Shown here piece after piece: positions 1-7,671 of a stretch of DNA of 64,000 nt (position 1 is its first letter; each line of letters starts with the position of its first letter). Under the pieces are notes generated by a model. That model was not told the DNA's origin and made no database searches. It worked only from the letters and a program-made list of their open reading frames with translations. The stretch comes from Sphaerisporangium siamense (GTDB lineage: Bacteria; Actinomycetota; Actinomycetes; Streptosporangiales; Streptosporangiaceae). The DNA is taken from NCBI RefSeq assembly GCF_014205275.1, contig NZ_JACHND010000001.1, forward strand, positions 496,001 to 560,000, written 5' to 3'. Position numbers and translations under genes: made by a program.

Positions 1-1
1 G

Positions 2-535
2 GCCGTGCCCGGCGGCCCGCTCGCCGCCGCTCCGGAACGTTCCCTGGTGCTGGGCGACCGGCCGTGGCCGGTCCGCGCGTACTACGCGGTGTGGACCCGG
101 CTGCCCGCCGTGCGGGAAGGCTTGTTCGGACGCGGCGTGATCGCCGTCTCGGAGGAGGGCAACCGCCGCATCATGGACCTGCCGCCCGTCATGGGCGACG
201 ACCTGGCCGCGTCGCTGGCGTTCGCGCCCGCCGAGCGGCGGGTGGTGCGCACGGCGCACGCCGTCATCCATCCGCCCCGCACCCTCGGCGACCTGGTGCG
301 CCGCCGCGTGCGGGCGGTGACGGTGGTCGCCGAGATCGAACAGGGCCCGATCGCGGGCCAGGAGGCCCGCACGGGCCTGCGCGACCTCGCGGGGATCGCG
401 GGCCGCGCGCCGTGGCTGGTGCCGCATCTCGTGGTGTTTCTCGCGGTGACGCTCGTCGCGCGGGCGCGGGCCCGCCGCGCGGTGAAGGCCGGGGACTACA
501 CCACGTGGCTGCGCGACGAGAGCAGCAGGACCTGA
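2..535 (+). CDS. C-terminal part of a family 2 glycosyltransferase (partial)
   Basis: The reading frame is open to the left edge of the window, so only the C-terminal 177 or so residues are present. The segment VIAVSEEGNRRIMDLP followed by MGDDLAAS resembles the acceptor-side D-D motif region of GT2 enzymes in actinobacterial polysaccharide clusters. One hydrophobic helix (WLVPHLVVFLAVTLVA) near the C terminus suggests membrane association. It ends 16 nt from the stop of the WecG-like gene on the other strand, so it probably belongs to the same polysaccharide region but to a separate transcript. The GT2 assignment rests on the C-terminal part only; the catalytic DxD lies outside the window. 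Confidence 0.6.
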   Translation, partial: AVPGGPLAAAPERSLVLGDRPWPVRAYYAVWTRLPAVREGLFGRGVIAVSEEGNRRIMDLPPVMGDDLAASLAFAPAERRVVRTAHAVIHPPRTLGDLVRRRVRAVTVVAEIEQGPIAGQEARTGLRDLAGIAGRAPWLVPHLVVFLAVTLVARARARRAVKAGDYTTWLRDESSRT

Positions 536-542
536 ACGTGCC

Positions 543-565
543 GCGGGAAGGTCAGCCCTTCCCGC
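543..565. terminator. Bidirectional hairpin between convergent glycosyltransferase genes
   Basis: A perfect 9-bp stem (GCGGGAAGG / CCTTCCCGC) with a 5-nt loop lies between the stop of the plus-strand gene and the 3' end of the minus-strand WecG-like gene, whose stop codon falls in the loop. There is no T run, which is usual in high-GC actinomycetes. Position and symmetry suggest a shared terminator. Confidence 0.5.
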
Positions 566-1322
566 CGCGCCTTCCCAGGCCCTGGACGTACTCTTTCACC
601 ACCATCCACGCGAACCTGGTGTTGGTGGAGAGGTAGCGGGGGCCGAGGCGCAGCGGCTCCTGCAGGAACCGGTACATCCACTCCAGGCCGAGCTTCTGCC
701 ACACGGCGGGGGCCCGGCGCACCTTCCCGGCGAACACGTCGAACGACCCGCCCACGCCGTGGATCACCCCGGCCTTGACGTCGTCGGCGTACCGCGCGCA
801 GAAGATCTCCTTCTTGGGCGAGGTCATGCCGAGGAACAGCAGGTCAGGGCGGGACGCGCCGATCTCGGCGGCCACGAACGGCGCCTCGTCGTCGGTGAAG
901 TACCCGTTGCGCGCGCCGGCGACGACCAGGCCGGGGTAGGCGGCCGTGACCCGCTCGACCACGCGGTCCAGGACCTCCTGCCGTGCGCCGAGGAAGTACG
1001 CGCGGTGGCCGCGCCGCGCGCCCTCCTCCATGAGCGAGGTGAACAGGTCGATGCCGGCGACCCGCTCGGGCAGCGGCCTGCCGAGGATCCGCGACGCCCA
1101 CACGACGGCCTGGCCGTCGGCCACGACCAGGTCGCAGGAGACCACGGATTCGCGCAGCGCCGGGTCCTGGCGCATGCGCACGGCCTTGGCCGCGTTGACC
1201 ACGCCGATCGTCAGGTTCTCGCGGTTCTCGACCGCGGTGACGCACCGGGCGACGGTCTGCTCCATGGTCAGCGCGTCCAGCGACATGCCGAGGATCGCCG
1301 AACGGGGCGCGGGGCCGGTCAC
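552..1322 (-). CDS. WecG/TagA/CpsF-family glycosyltransferase
   Basis: The 256-residue protein has the usual length and motifs of the WecG/TagA/CpsF (GT26) family: an early NAAKAVRMR segment, VVADGQAVVWASRILG, the RVAGIDLF block, and FLGMTSPKKEIF with the GVGGSFDVFAGKVRRAP block. Family members transfer a sugar (for example N-acetylmannosamine or its uronate) to a lipid-linked sugar on the cytoplasmic face of the membrane. The GTG start at 1322 overlaps the upstream stop by 4 nt (GTGA), which fixes the start and suggests translational coupling. It is the last gene of the exopolysaccharide operon. The donor sugar cannot be told from sequence. Confidence 0.88.
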   Translation of the reverse strand: MTGPAPRSAILGMSLDALTMEQTVARCVTAVENRENLTIGVVNAAKAVRMRQDPALRESVVSCDLVVADGQAVVWASRILGRPLPERVAGIDLFTSLMEEGARRGHRAYFLGARQEVLDRVVERVTAAYPGLVVAGARNGYFTDDEAPFVAAEIGASRPDLLFLGMTSPKKEIFCARYADDVKAGVIHGVGGSFDVFAGKVRRAPAVWQKLGLEWMYRFLQEPLRLGPRYLSTNTRFAWMVVKEYVQGLGRRGGKG

Positions 1323-2497
1323 CGCCCGCTCCCCGGCACGTCCCGCGGCAGCGAGAACACCCAGGCGTACAGCAGCCAGCCCAGCTCGTACGGACGGCAC
1401 TCGCGGTCCACGGCGAGCGGCGGGTAGATGCGGTCGAGCACGCCGAGCCGGGACCCCTGGTTGAGCGCGGACGCCAGGGCGCGCGCGCCCCTGACGATCT
1501 TCTTGGGGTCGTCCCTGGCGGCCTTGCGCCAGGTCAGGTCGAGCTCCTCGACGATCAGCTCGTCGTCGACCTCGGGCCGGGAGGTCATCCAGTGCAGGCC
1601 GAGGGCGATCTCCTTCATGTACGAGGTGCCGCCCGCGTCGGCGAGGTCGAGCAGGGCCATCGGCGCCATGGAGAGCTGGTGGACGCTGTAGACGGGGTAG
1701 CCCTCGACGACGCCGCCGGTGCGGGCGTCGTAGTGCCACCACCACTGGCCGTGCTCCCCCTGGGCCGTGCAGATGCCCGAGGCGATCCGCTCGGCGGCGT
1801 TCAGCGCCGCCTGGTCGCCGGTGTGGGCGTACAGGCGGGCCAGGGCCTGCAACGGGTACACCTGGTCGGCGAAGCAGCCGACGTGCGCCCGGTACCAGGA
1901 GGCGGGGCCGATGATGTGCCGGTACAGCCGGTCGTCGCCGAGCCCGGCGAGCAGGCGCTCGCGGGCGCGGGCCATGCGCTTCTCCAGCTCGCCGCCGGGG
2001 CGCAGGCGGTGCGCGGCGACGAGCGCGGCGAGCGCCCACGCGGCCTCGACGGTGTGGACGGCCTCGCCCTCGCGCAGCCCGGCCTCCAGCTCGGCCAGCC
2101 GCGCCAGGCCCTGGTCGAGCCCGGGGTGCGCGGTCTCGGCGGCGGCCCAGGTGATCAGGGCGACGTCGCCGAGGTTGGTGACCTGCGGCAGCCCGCGGAC
2201 GAGGTTGCCGACCAGGTCGCCGACGAGGTCCCCCGCCAGGGCGGCGCGCTGGCCGTCCTCGGGCAGCGGGGCGACGCCGAGCGCGACGATGGCGCTGTAG
2301 CGCACGCTGCGCCCCTCGGGGACGGCGGTCCAGCGGCCGTCGGCGCCGAGCTTTCCCCGCCTGGTGAAGACGAACTCACCATTGACGTACCCGGGAGGAA
2401 GCCCGCGGATCGAAAGGTCGACCATGTGGTCGACCAGCTCCGCCGCGGACGCGTCGATCTCGGCGAGCGCACCGAGACGACCCTCATGGCGAGTCAT
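1319..2497 (-). CDS. Uncharacterised 392-residue protein of the polysaccharide operon, possibly an alpha-barrel (six-hairpin-like) protein
   Basis: The family is not one I can name. The protein is soluble, has no signal peptide, and is rich in helices, with Trp/Tyr/His clusters typical of alpha/alpha-barrel carbohydrate-active proteins (ASWYRAHVGCFADQVYPLQ, GQWWWHYDARTGGVVEGYP, YSVHQLSMAPMAL). The ATG at 2497 is preceded by a G-rich ribosome site (GGGGGGGTGAG). It overlaps the WecG-like gene by 4 nt and follows the GT2 gene after a 63-nt gap, so it is very likely co-expressed. An active or degenerate polysaccharide-processing role (lyase, hydrolase or epimerase fold) is inference from composition and context only. 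Confidence 0.6.
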   Translation of the reverse strand: MTRHEGRLGALAEIDASAAELVDHMVDLSIRGLPPGYVNGEFVFTRRGKLGADGRWTAVPEGRSVRYSAIVALGVAPLPEDGQRAALAGDLVGDLVGNLVRGLPQVTNLGDVALITWAAAETAHPGLDQGLARLAELEAGLREGEAVHTVEAAWALAALVAAHRLRPGGELEKRMARARERLLAGLGDDRLYRHIIGPASWYRAHVGCFADQVYPLQALARLYAHTGDQAALNAAERIASGICTAQGEHGQWWWHYDARTGGVVEGYPVYSVHQLSMAPMALLDLADAGGTSYMKEIALGLHWMTSRPEVDDELIVEELDLTWRKAARDDPKKIVRGARALASALNQGSRLGVLDRIYPPLAVDRECRPYELGWLLYAWVFSLPRDVPGSGR

Positions 2498-2560
2498 CGC
2501 TCACCCCCCCAACCTTTCATGGTCGTTTTCGTGTTCCGCGCCATCGTGACGCGGTCGAAT

Positions 2561-3514
2561 TCAGGCTTTCCGGGCATCCCAGCCCCCGGACCAGGTGGCG
2601 CGGCGCGCCCACAGCTCGGCCCAGTCGCCGCCCCGCGCCGTCGGACGGCCCTGCCGCCCGGCGTCCGGGGAGGAGACGCGGCGGCTCAGCGTGCCGCGCA
2701 GCCAGACCCCGAACAGCAGCAGGAACGCGCCGAGGCCGCGCAGGCCGCGCGGGAAGTGGCGGCGCACGACGGTGATCTTGCCGGTGAACAGCAGGACGAG
2801 CTTGTTGAGGCTGGAGGACGACAGGCCGCCGGGGTGGACGAACACGGCCCGGTCGGTGACCATCGGCCGGTAGCCGGCGGCCCGCGCCCGCAGGCACAGG
2901 TCGGCGTCCTCGCCGTACATGAAGATGCGGGTGTCGAAGCCGCCCACCCGGTCCCACAGCGCGCGGTCGACGAGCATCAGCGCGCCGGTGACGATCGGCA
3001 CCCGCCGCTCGCCGGTCCACATGACGGGGGACTCCGGGTCGAGGAGGCGGCTGCCGGGGAAGGCCGTGGACAGGCCGGTGGCGAAGCACAGCACCGACCA
3101 CAGGGTGGGCCGTCCCCACCACGAGCGGGGGTCGTTGTCCCCTTCCCCGGTGACGCAGCGCCCGCCGACGATGCCCGCGCGCGGGTGGCGCGCCGCGCAG
3201 GCGAGCAGCTCGGTGAACGCCTCCGGCCGCACCTCGGCGTCGGGGTTGACGAAGACGAGGTGGCGTCCGGTGGCCACCTCGGCGCCCGCCACGCATCCTT
3301 CGGCGAAGCCGCCGTTCTCGTTCCTGGCCACCACGCGGGCCCAGGGGGCCGCCGCCCTGACGACCTCGACGGTGTCGTCGGGCGAGTTGTTGTCGACGAC
3401 GACGACCTCGGCGTCCAGCGTCTTGGTCGCCAGCTCCACCGCGGCCAGGCAGCGCGCGATGTAGCCGGCGCTGCGGTAGGTCACGATGATCACGGATAAC
3501 ACGGACTGGTTCAC
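2561..3514 (-). CDS. Family 2 glycosyltransferase, rhamnosyltransferase-like (WbbL type)
   Basis: The 317-residue GT-A protein begins with SVLSVIIVTYRSAGYIARCL, has VVVVDNNSPDDTVEVV, the donor/metal region HLVFVNPDAEVR, and the C-terminal acceptor motif MYGEDADLCLRARAAGYR. This pattern matches L-rhamnosyltransferases such as WbbL, which transfer rhamnose from dTDP-rhamnose to a lipid-linked acceptor. A dTDP-rhamnose pathway encoded just upstream in the same operon supports that donor. The GTG start at 3514 lies in a GTGA overlap with the stop of the MFS gene. It is cytoplasmic or peripheral to the membrane. The exact donor is an inference from context. Confidence 0.85.
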   Translation of the reverse strand: MNQSVLSVIIVTYRSAGYIARCLAAVELATKTLDAEVVVVDNNSPDDTVEVVRAAAPWARVVARNENGGFAEGCVAGAEVATGRHLVFVNPDAEVRPEAFTELLACAARHPRAGIVGGRCVTGEGDNDPRSWWGRPTLWSVLCFATGLSTAFPGSRLLDPESPVMWTGERRVPIVTGALMLVDRALWDRVGGFDTRIFMYGEDADLCLRARAAGYRPMVTDRAVFVHPGGLSSSSLNKLVLLFTGKITVVRRHFPRGLRGLGAFLLLFGVWLRGTLSRRVSSPDAGRQGRPTARGGDWAELWARRATWSGGWDARKA

Positions 3515-4752
3515 GCCTGCGCCTTCCTGAGCAGGGGGACGGCGACGGCCAGGGCCAGGCAGAGCGCTCCGGTCATCACCATGACGGCGGCCCGCGACCC
3601 CTGGGCGCTCCACAGCACGCCGAACGCCCACGAGGCGACCATCAGCCCGAGGGCCTGGCCGGTCTGGACGACGGCGAGGCCGGTGGCCCGGCGCTCCTCC
3701 GGCAGCAGCGGCCCGGCCAGCGCGCTCACCACGCCGTCGGTGGCCGCGTACGACAGGCCGCGCAGCAGCAGGACCACGACGAGGATCACCGGGCTCGCGG
3801 GCACCAGCAGCAGCACGTAGCAGGCCAGCAGGGCGGCGTACCCGCCGATCACGACCATGGAGCGGCCGACCCGGTCGGCCAGCCGGCCGAACGGCACCGC
3901 GGCGGCCAGGTAGGCCGCGGAGACCGCGACGGGCAGCAGAGGCAGCCAGCCCGCGTCCAGGCCGGCGCTCCGCTGCAACACCAGATAGAGGAACGAGTCG
4001 CTCACGGTGGCGACCGCGAGCGGGAGCATGGCGATCAGCACGCGGCGGTACGGCCGGTCGCGCAGCAGGGCCACGCTGTCCTTGAGGGACACCTTGGGAC
4101 GCTCGCGGGCGGCGCCGCCGGGCTCGCGGACGAACAGCATGAGCACCAGCACGCCGAGCACGGCGACGCAGAAGCTGACCACGAACACCGCGTCGTAGGC
4201 CGCGCCGACCAGCGCGACCACGCCGAACGCCGCGAGCGGCCCCATCAGGGCGCCCGCGGTGTCCATGGCCCGGTGCACGCCGAACGCGCGCCCCTGGGCC
4301 TCCGGCGGGGCGCTCAGCGAGATCATCGCGTCGCGGGGCGCGGTGCGCAGGCCCTTGCCCGTGCGGTCCAGGCCGATCATGAAGCCGAGGAGGGGCACCG
4401 ACCGTCCGGCCACGAGGTAGCCGAGCTTGACCACCGCCGACAGGCCGTACCCGGCGGCGGCGACGAGCTTGCGGCTGCGGAACCGGTCGGCGACGTGCCC
4501 GCCGACCAGGCGCAGCACCGCGGTCGCGCCGGTGTAGAGGCCGTCGAGCAGGCCGAACTGCGCCGGGTTCAGGCTGAGCTGGTAGAAGAGGTACAGCGGA
4601 AGGATCGCCGTCACCATCTCCGAGGAGATGTCGGTGAGCAGGCTCACCACGCCGAGCGCGAGCACGTTCCCGGAGAGCGCGCGCATGGTCGCGCCGCGCC
4701 CGGACACGCCGCCCTTGGCGGCGTCCGCGCCGCGCGTCTCGGAGATGTACAT
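3511..4752 (-). CDS. Major facilitator superfamily transporter within the polysaccharide operon
   Basis: The 413-residue protein has about 12 hydrophobic segments. MFS signature motifs are visible: GGHVADRFRSRKLV between helices 2 and 3, the conserved DRTGKGLRTAPRDAMIS block, and GRLADRVGRSMVV at the equivalent position of the second half. Its ATG shares one base with the upstream rmlD stop, and it overlaps the GT2 gene by 4 nt. Polysaccharide operons normally carry a Wzx flippase or an ABC exporter; here an MFS protein holds that place. Whether it moves a glycan intermediate, a precursor or an unrelated solute is unknown. Confidence 0.88.
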   Translation of the reverse strand: MYISETRGADAAKGGVSGRGATMRALSGNVLALGVVSLLTDISSEMVTAILPLYLFYQLSLNPAQFGLLDGLYTGATAVLRLVGGHVADRFRSRKLVAAAGYGLSAVVKLGYLVAGRSVPLLGFMIGLDRTGKGLRTAPRDAMISLSAPPEAQGRAFGVHRAMDTAGALMGPLAAFGVVALVGAAYDAVFVVSFCVAVLGVLVLMLFVREPGGAARERPKVSLKDSVALLRDRPYRRVLIAMLPLAVATVSDSFLYLVLQRSAGLDAGWLPLLPVAVSAAYLAAAVPFGRLADRVGRSMVVIGGYAALLACYVLLLVPASPVILVVVLLLRGLSYAATDGVVSALAGPLLPEERRATGLAVVQTGQALGLMVASWAFGVLWSAQGSRAAVMVMTGALCLALAVAVPLLRKAQA

Positions 4753-5642
4753 CAGGCCCGGCCCCCGACCAGGGACGGCCAGGCCGCGTGCAGCGCGTCG
4801 CGCCAGTCGCGCAGTGGCGCCATGCCCGCGCGGGCCCAGCCGTCGTGGCCGAGCACGCTGTAGGCGGGCCGCGCCGCCGGGCGGGCGAACGTGACCGCGC
4901 CGGTGGGCAGCACACGCCCGGGGTCGGCGCCGAGCAGGACGAACACCTCGCGCGCCAGGTCGTACCAGGTGGCGCGGCCCGCGCTCGTGCCGTGGTAGAC
5001 GCCGGGAGGGGCGTCGGAGCGGGCCAGCTCCAGCAGCCGCGCGGCCAGGTCGCCGGTCCAGGTGGGCTGGCCCATCTGGTCGTCCACCGCCTTCACGGTG
5101 GGGTGCGCGGCCTCCAGGCCGATCATCGTGTCGACGAAGTTGCGCCCGCCCGCGCCGTACAGCCAGGCGGTGCGCACCACGTAGCCGGCGCCGGGAAGCA
5201 CGCGCAGGACGGCGTGCTCCCCGGCGAGCTTGGTGCGGCCGTAGGCGTTGATCGGCGCGGTCGGGGCATCCTCGCGGTACGGCTCGGCGGCCGTGCCGTC
5301 GAAGACGTAGTCGGTGGAGACGTGGATCAGGCGTGCGCCGACGTCGGCGCACGCCTCGGCCAGGGCGCGCACGCCGCTGCCGTTGACGGCGAGCGCGTCG
5401 ATCTCGTGGGTCTCGGCGTCGTCCACGGCGGTCCAGGCCGCGCAGTTGACGACGACGTCGGGCTTCTCGCGGCGCACGGTCTCGCGCACGCCGTCGGGGT
5501 AGCGCAGGTCGAGCCGGTCGCGGCCGAACGCCAGGACCTCGACGTTCTCGAAGCCCTGGTCACCGGCCGCGCCAACCGCGGTGCCGGCCAGCACGGCCTT
5601 TCCGAGCATGCCGCCCGCGCCCGTGACGAGCAGACGGTTCAC
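4752..5642 (-). CDS. rmlD: dTDP-4-dehydrorhamnose reductase
   Basis: A 296-residue short-chain/extended-type reductase with an N-terminal Rossmann motif (VTGAGGMLGKAV), the STDYVFDG block, the catalytic YGRTKLAGE (YxxxK) and TAWLYGAGGRNFV. It performs the last step of dTDP-L-rhamnose synthesis, reducing dTDP-4-dehydro-L-rhamnose with NAD(P)H in the cytoplasm. The GTG start at 5642 is in a GTGA overlap with the rmlB stop. With rmlA and rmlB directly upstream, the pathway function is clear except that no epimerase gene (rmlC) is present in the window. Confidence 0.93.
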   Translation of the reverse strand: MNRLLVTGAGGMLGKAVLAGTAVGAAGDQGFENVEVLAFGRDRLDLRYPDGVRETVRREKPDVVVNCAAWTAVDDAETHEIDALAVNGSGVRALAEACADVGARLIHVSTDYVFDGTAAEPYREDAPTAPINAYGRTKLAGEHAVLRVLPGAGYVVRTAWLYGAGGRNFVDTMIGLEAAHPTVKAVDDQMGQPTWTGDLAARLLELARSDAPPGVYHGTSAGRATWYDLAREVFVLLGADPGRVLPTGAVTFARPAARPAYSVLGHDGWARAGMAPLRDWRDALHAAWPSLVGGRA

Positions 5643-6607
5643 CGAGCGCCCTTCAGCGGCTTCCACCAGGAGGGGTTGTCGGCGTACCAGCGGACGGTGG
5701 CGGCGATGCCGTCGTCGAAGCCCGTGCCGGGCGCGTAGCCCATGGCGCGGAGTTTGGTGTCGTCCAGGGAGTAGCGGCGGTCGTGCCCCTTGCGGTCGGG
5801 CACGCGCTCCACCACGCCCCAGTCGGCGCCGAGCTCGTCGAGGATGCGCTGGACGAGCTGCAGGTTGCTCAGCTCGGCCGTGCCGGCGATGTTGTAGACC
5901 TCGCCCGGCTCGCCGCGCTCGGCGACGAGCTGGATGCCCCGGCAGTGGTCGTCCACGTGGACCCAGTCGCGGACGTTGCCGCCGTCCCCGTAGAGAGGGA
6001 TCGTGCCCTGCTCCAGGAGGTTGGTGACGAACAGCGGGATCGCCTTCTCCGGGTACTGGTACGGCCCGTAGTTGTTGCCGCACCGCGTGATCGACACCGG
6101 CAGCCCGTACGTCACGGCGTAGGCGCGCGCGAGCATGTCGCCGCCCGCCTTGGCCGCGGAGTACGGCGAACGCGGCTGCAGCGGGGACTCCTCGGTCCAG
6201 GAGCCGACGTCCACCGACCCGTAGACCTCGTCGGTGGACACCTGGACGACCTTCTGCACGCCCGCGTCCAGGCAGGCCTGGAGCACCGCCTGGGTGCCGA
6301 GCACGTTGGTGCGCACGAACGCCGACGGCCCGTCGATGGACCGGTCGACGTGCGACTCGGCCGCGAAGTTGACGACCAGGTCGTGGCCGGGGACGACGTC
6401 GGCGAGCAGCCCGGCGTCGCAGACGTCGCCGTGGACGAACTCGTAGGCGCCGGCGACGGGCTCCAGGTTCGCGAGGTTCCCCGCGTACGTGAGCGCGTCG
6501 AGCACCGTGACCTTCGCCCCTGCCAGCGACGGGAAGCCTCCCGTGACCACTGTGCGGACATAGTGCGACCCGATGAAACCGGCGCCGCCGGTTACCAGAA
6601 CCCTCAT
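5639..6607 (-). CDS. rmlB: dTDP-glucose 4,6-dehydratase
   Basis: The 322-residue extended SDR begins MRVLVTGGAGFIGSHYVRT (NAD-binding GGAGFIG), then has NFAAESHVDRSI, the catalytic STDEVYG (T-D-E) and YSAAKAGGDMLARAY (YxxxK), and a C-terminal RWYADNPSWW block. It converts dTDP-glucose to dTDP-4-keto-6-deoxyglucose. Length and motifs are normal. The ATG at 6607 overlaps the rmlA stop by 4 nt, within a chain of coupled genes. Confidence 0.96.
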   Translation of the reverse strand: MRVLVTGGAGFIGSHYVRTVVTGGFPSLAGAKVTVLDALTYAGNLANLEPVAGAYEFVHGDVCDAGLLADVVPGHDLVVNFAAESHVDRSIDGPSAFVRTNVLGTQAVLQACLDAGVQKVVQVSTDEVYGSVDVGSWTEESPLQPRSPYSAAKAGGDMLARAYAVTYGLPVSITRCGNNYGPYQYPEKAIPLFVTNLLEQGTIPLYGDGGNVRDWVHVDDHCRGIQLVAERGEPGEVYNIAGTAELSNLQLVQRILDELGADWGVVERVPDRKGHDRRYSLDDTKLRAMGYAPGTGFDDGIAATVRWYADNPSWWKPLKGAR

Positions 6608-7671
6608 GAGCTAATCTGCACCTTGCTGTGATCGCCCAGCACCAGCCGATGGGCTCTGGGAGTGTTGGGAGCGGGCGTGACCTCGACGTCGCGCCCGATG
6701 AGGGACGCCTCGATGCGGCGGACTCCATGGATGGACGCGCGGCTCAGCAAGATGGAGTACTCGACCTCGCTGTCCACGACCTGGCACCCCTCCGCGATGG
6801 AGGTGAACGGGCCGATGTAGGAGTCCCGCACCACCGCGCCCGCCCCGACGACCACCGGGCCGACGATGCGCGAGCGGTCGACGCGGGCGCCGTCCTCGAC
6901 CACGACGCGCCCGATGATCTCGGAGGCGTCGTCGACCTCGCCGTCCAGGCGCTGGTCCAGGTCCTCCAGCAGCAGCCGGTTGACCTCCAGCATGTCGGCG
7001 ACGTTGCCGGTGTCCTTCCAGTAGCCGGAGATGATCGTCGACTCGACCCGGTGCCCCTCGTCGAGGAGCCACTGGATCGCGTCGGTGATCTCCAGCTCAC
7101 CGCGCCACGAGGGCTTGAGCGAGGCGACGGCCTCGTGCACCGCCGCGCTGAACAGGTAGACCCCGACCAGGGCGAAGTCGCTCTTGGGCTCGGCCGGCTT
7201 CTCCTCCAGGCCGACGACCCGGCCGGAGGTGTCCAGCTCGGCCACGCCGAACTGCCGTGGGTCCGCGACGCGGGTCAGCATGATCTGCGCCGCCGGGCGC
7301 TCCTCGTGGAAGCGCCGCACCAGAGGCTCGATGCCGCCGACGATGAAGTTGTCGCCGAGGTACATGACGAAGTCATCGCCGCCGAGGAACTCCCGCGCGA
7401 TCAGCACCGCGTGGGCCAGGCCGAGCGGCGCCTCCTGGCGCAGGTAGGTCACCTCCAGCCCGAACGCCGAGCCGTCGCCGACCGCGGCCTCGATCTCCTC
7501 GTGGGTGTCGCCGACGATCATGCCGACCTCGCGGACGCCGGTGGCGGCGATGGCCTCCAGCCCGTAGAACAGCACGGGCTTGTTCGCGACGGGCACGAGC
7601 TGCTTGGCGGAGGTGTGGGTGATCGGCCGGAGCCGTGTGCCGGACCCTCCGGCGAGCACGAGCGCCTTCAC
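6604..7671 (-). CDS. rmlA: Glucose-1-phosphate thymidylyltransferase, long form
   Basis: The 355-residue nucleotidyltransferase starts VKALVLAGGSGTRLRPITH and retains QLVPVANKPVLFY, MYLGDNFIVGG, the EKPAEPKSDFALVGVY region and SGYWKDTGNVADMLEVN. Beyond about residue 240 there is a left-handed beta-helix tail (hexapeptides such as IVGPVVVGAGAVVRDSYIG), which marks the longer RmlA type of actinomycetes rather than the short enterobacterial type. It makes dTDP-glucose from dTTP and glucose-1-phosphate, the first step of dTDP-rhamnose synthesis. The GTG start shares one base with the stop of the sugar transferase (TAGTG). Confidence 0.94.
   Translation of the reverse strand: MKALVLAGGSGTRLRPITHTSAKQLVPVANKPVLFYGLEAIAATGVREVGMIVGDTHEEIEAAVGDGSAFGLEVTYLRQEAPLGLAHAVLIAREFLGGDDFVMYLGDNFIVGGIEPLVRRFHEERPAAQIMLTRVADPRQFGVAELDTSGRVVGLEEKPAEPKSDFALVGVYLFSAAVHEAVASLKPSWRGELEITDAIQWLLDEGHRVESTIISGYWKDTGNVADMLEVNRLLLEDLDQRLDGEVDDASEIIGRVVVEDGARVDRSRIVGPVVVGAGAVVRDSYIGPFTSIAEGCQVVDSEVEYSILLSRASIHGVRRIEASLIGRDVEVTPAPNTPRAHRLVLGDHSKVQISS

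Noticed and set aside
552-2039. WecG-like protein as a 495-residue fusion
   Set aside because: The N-terminal 239 residues are an Arg/Pro-rich shadow of the unknown gene upstream; the GTGA overlap fixes the start at 1322.
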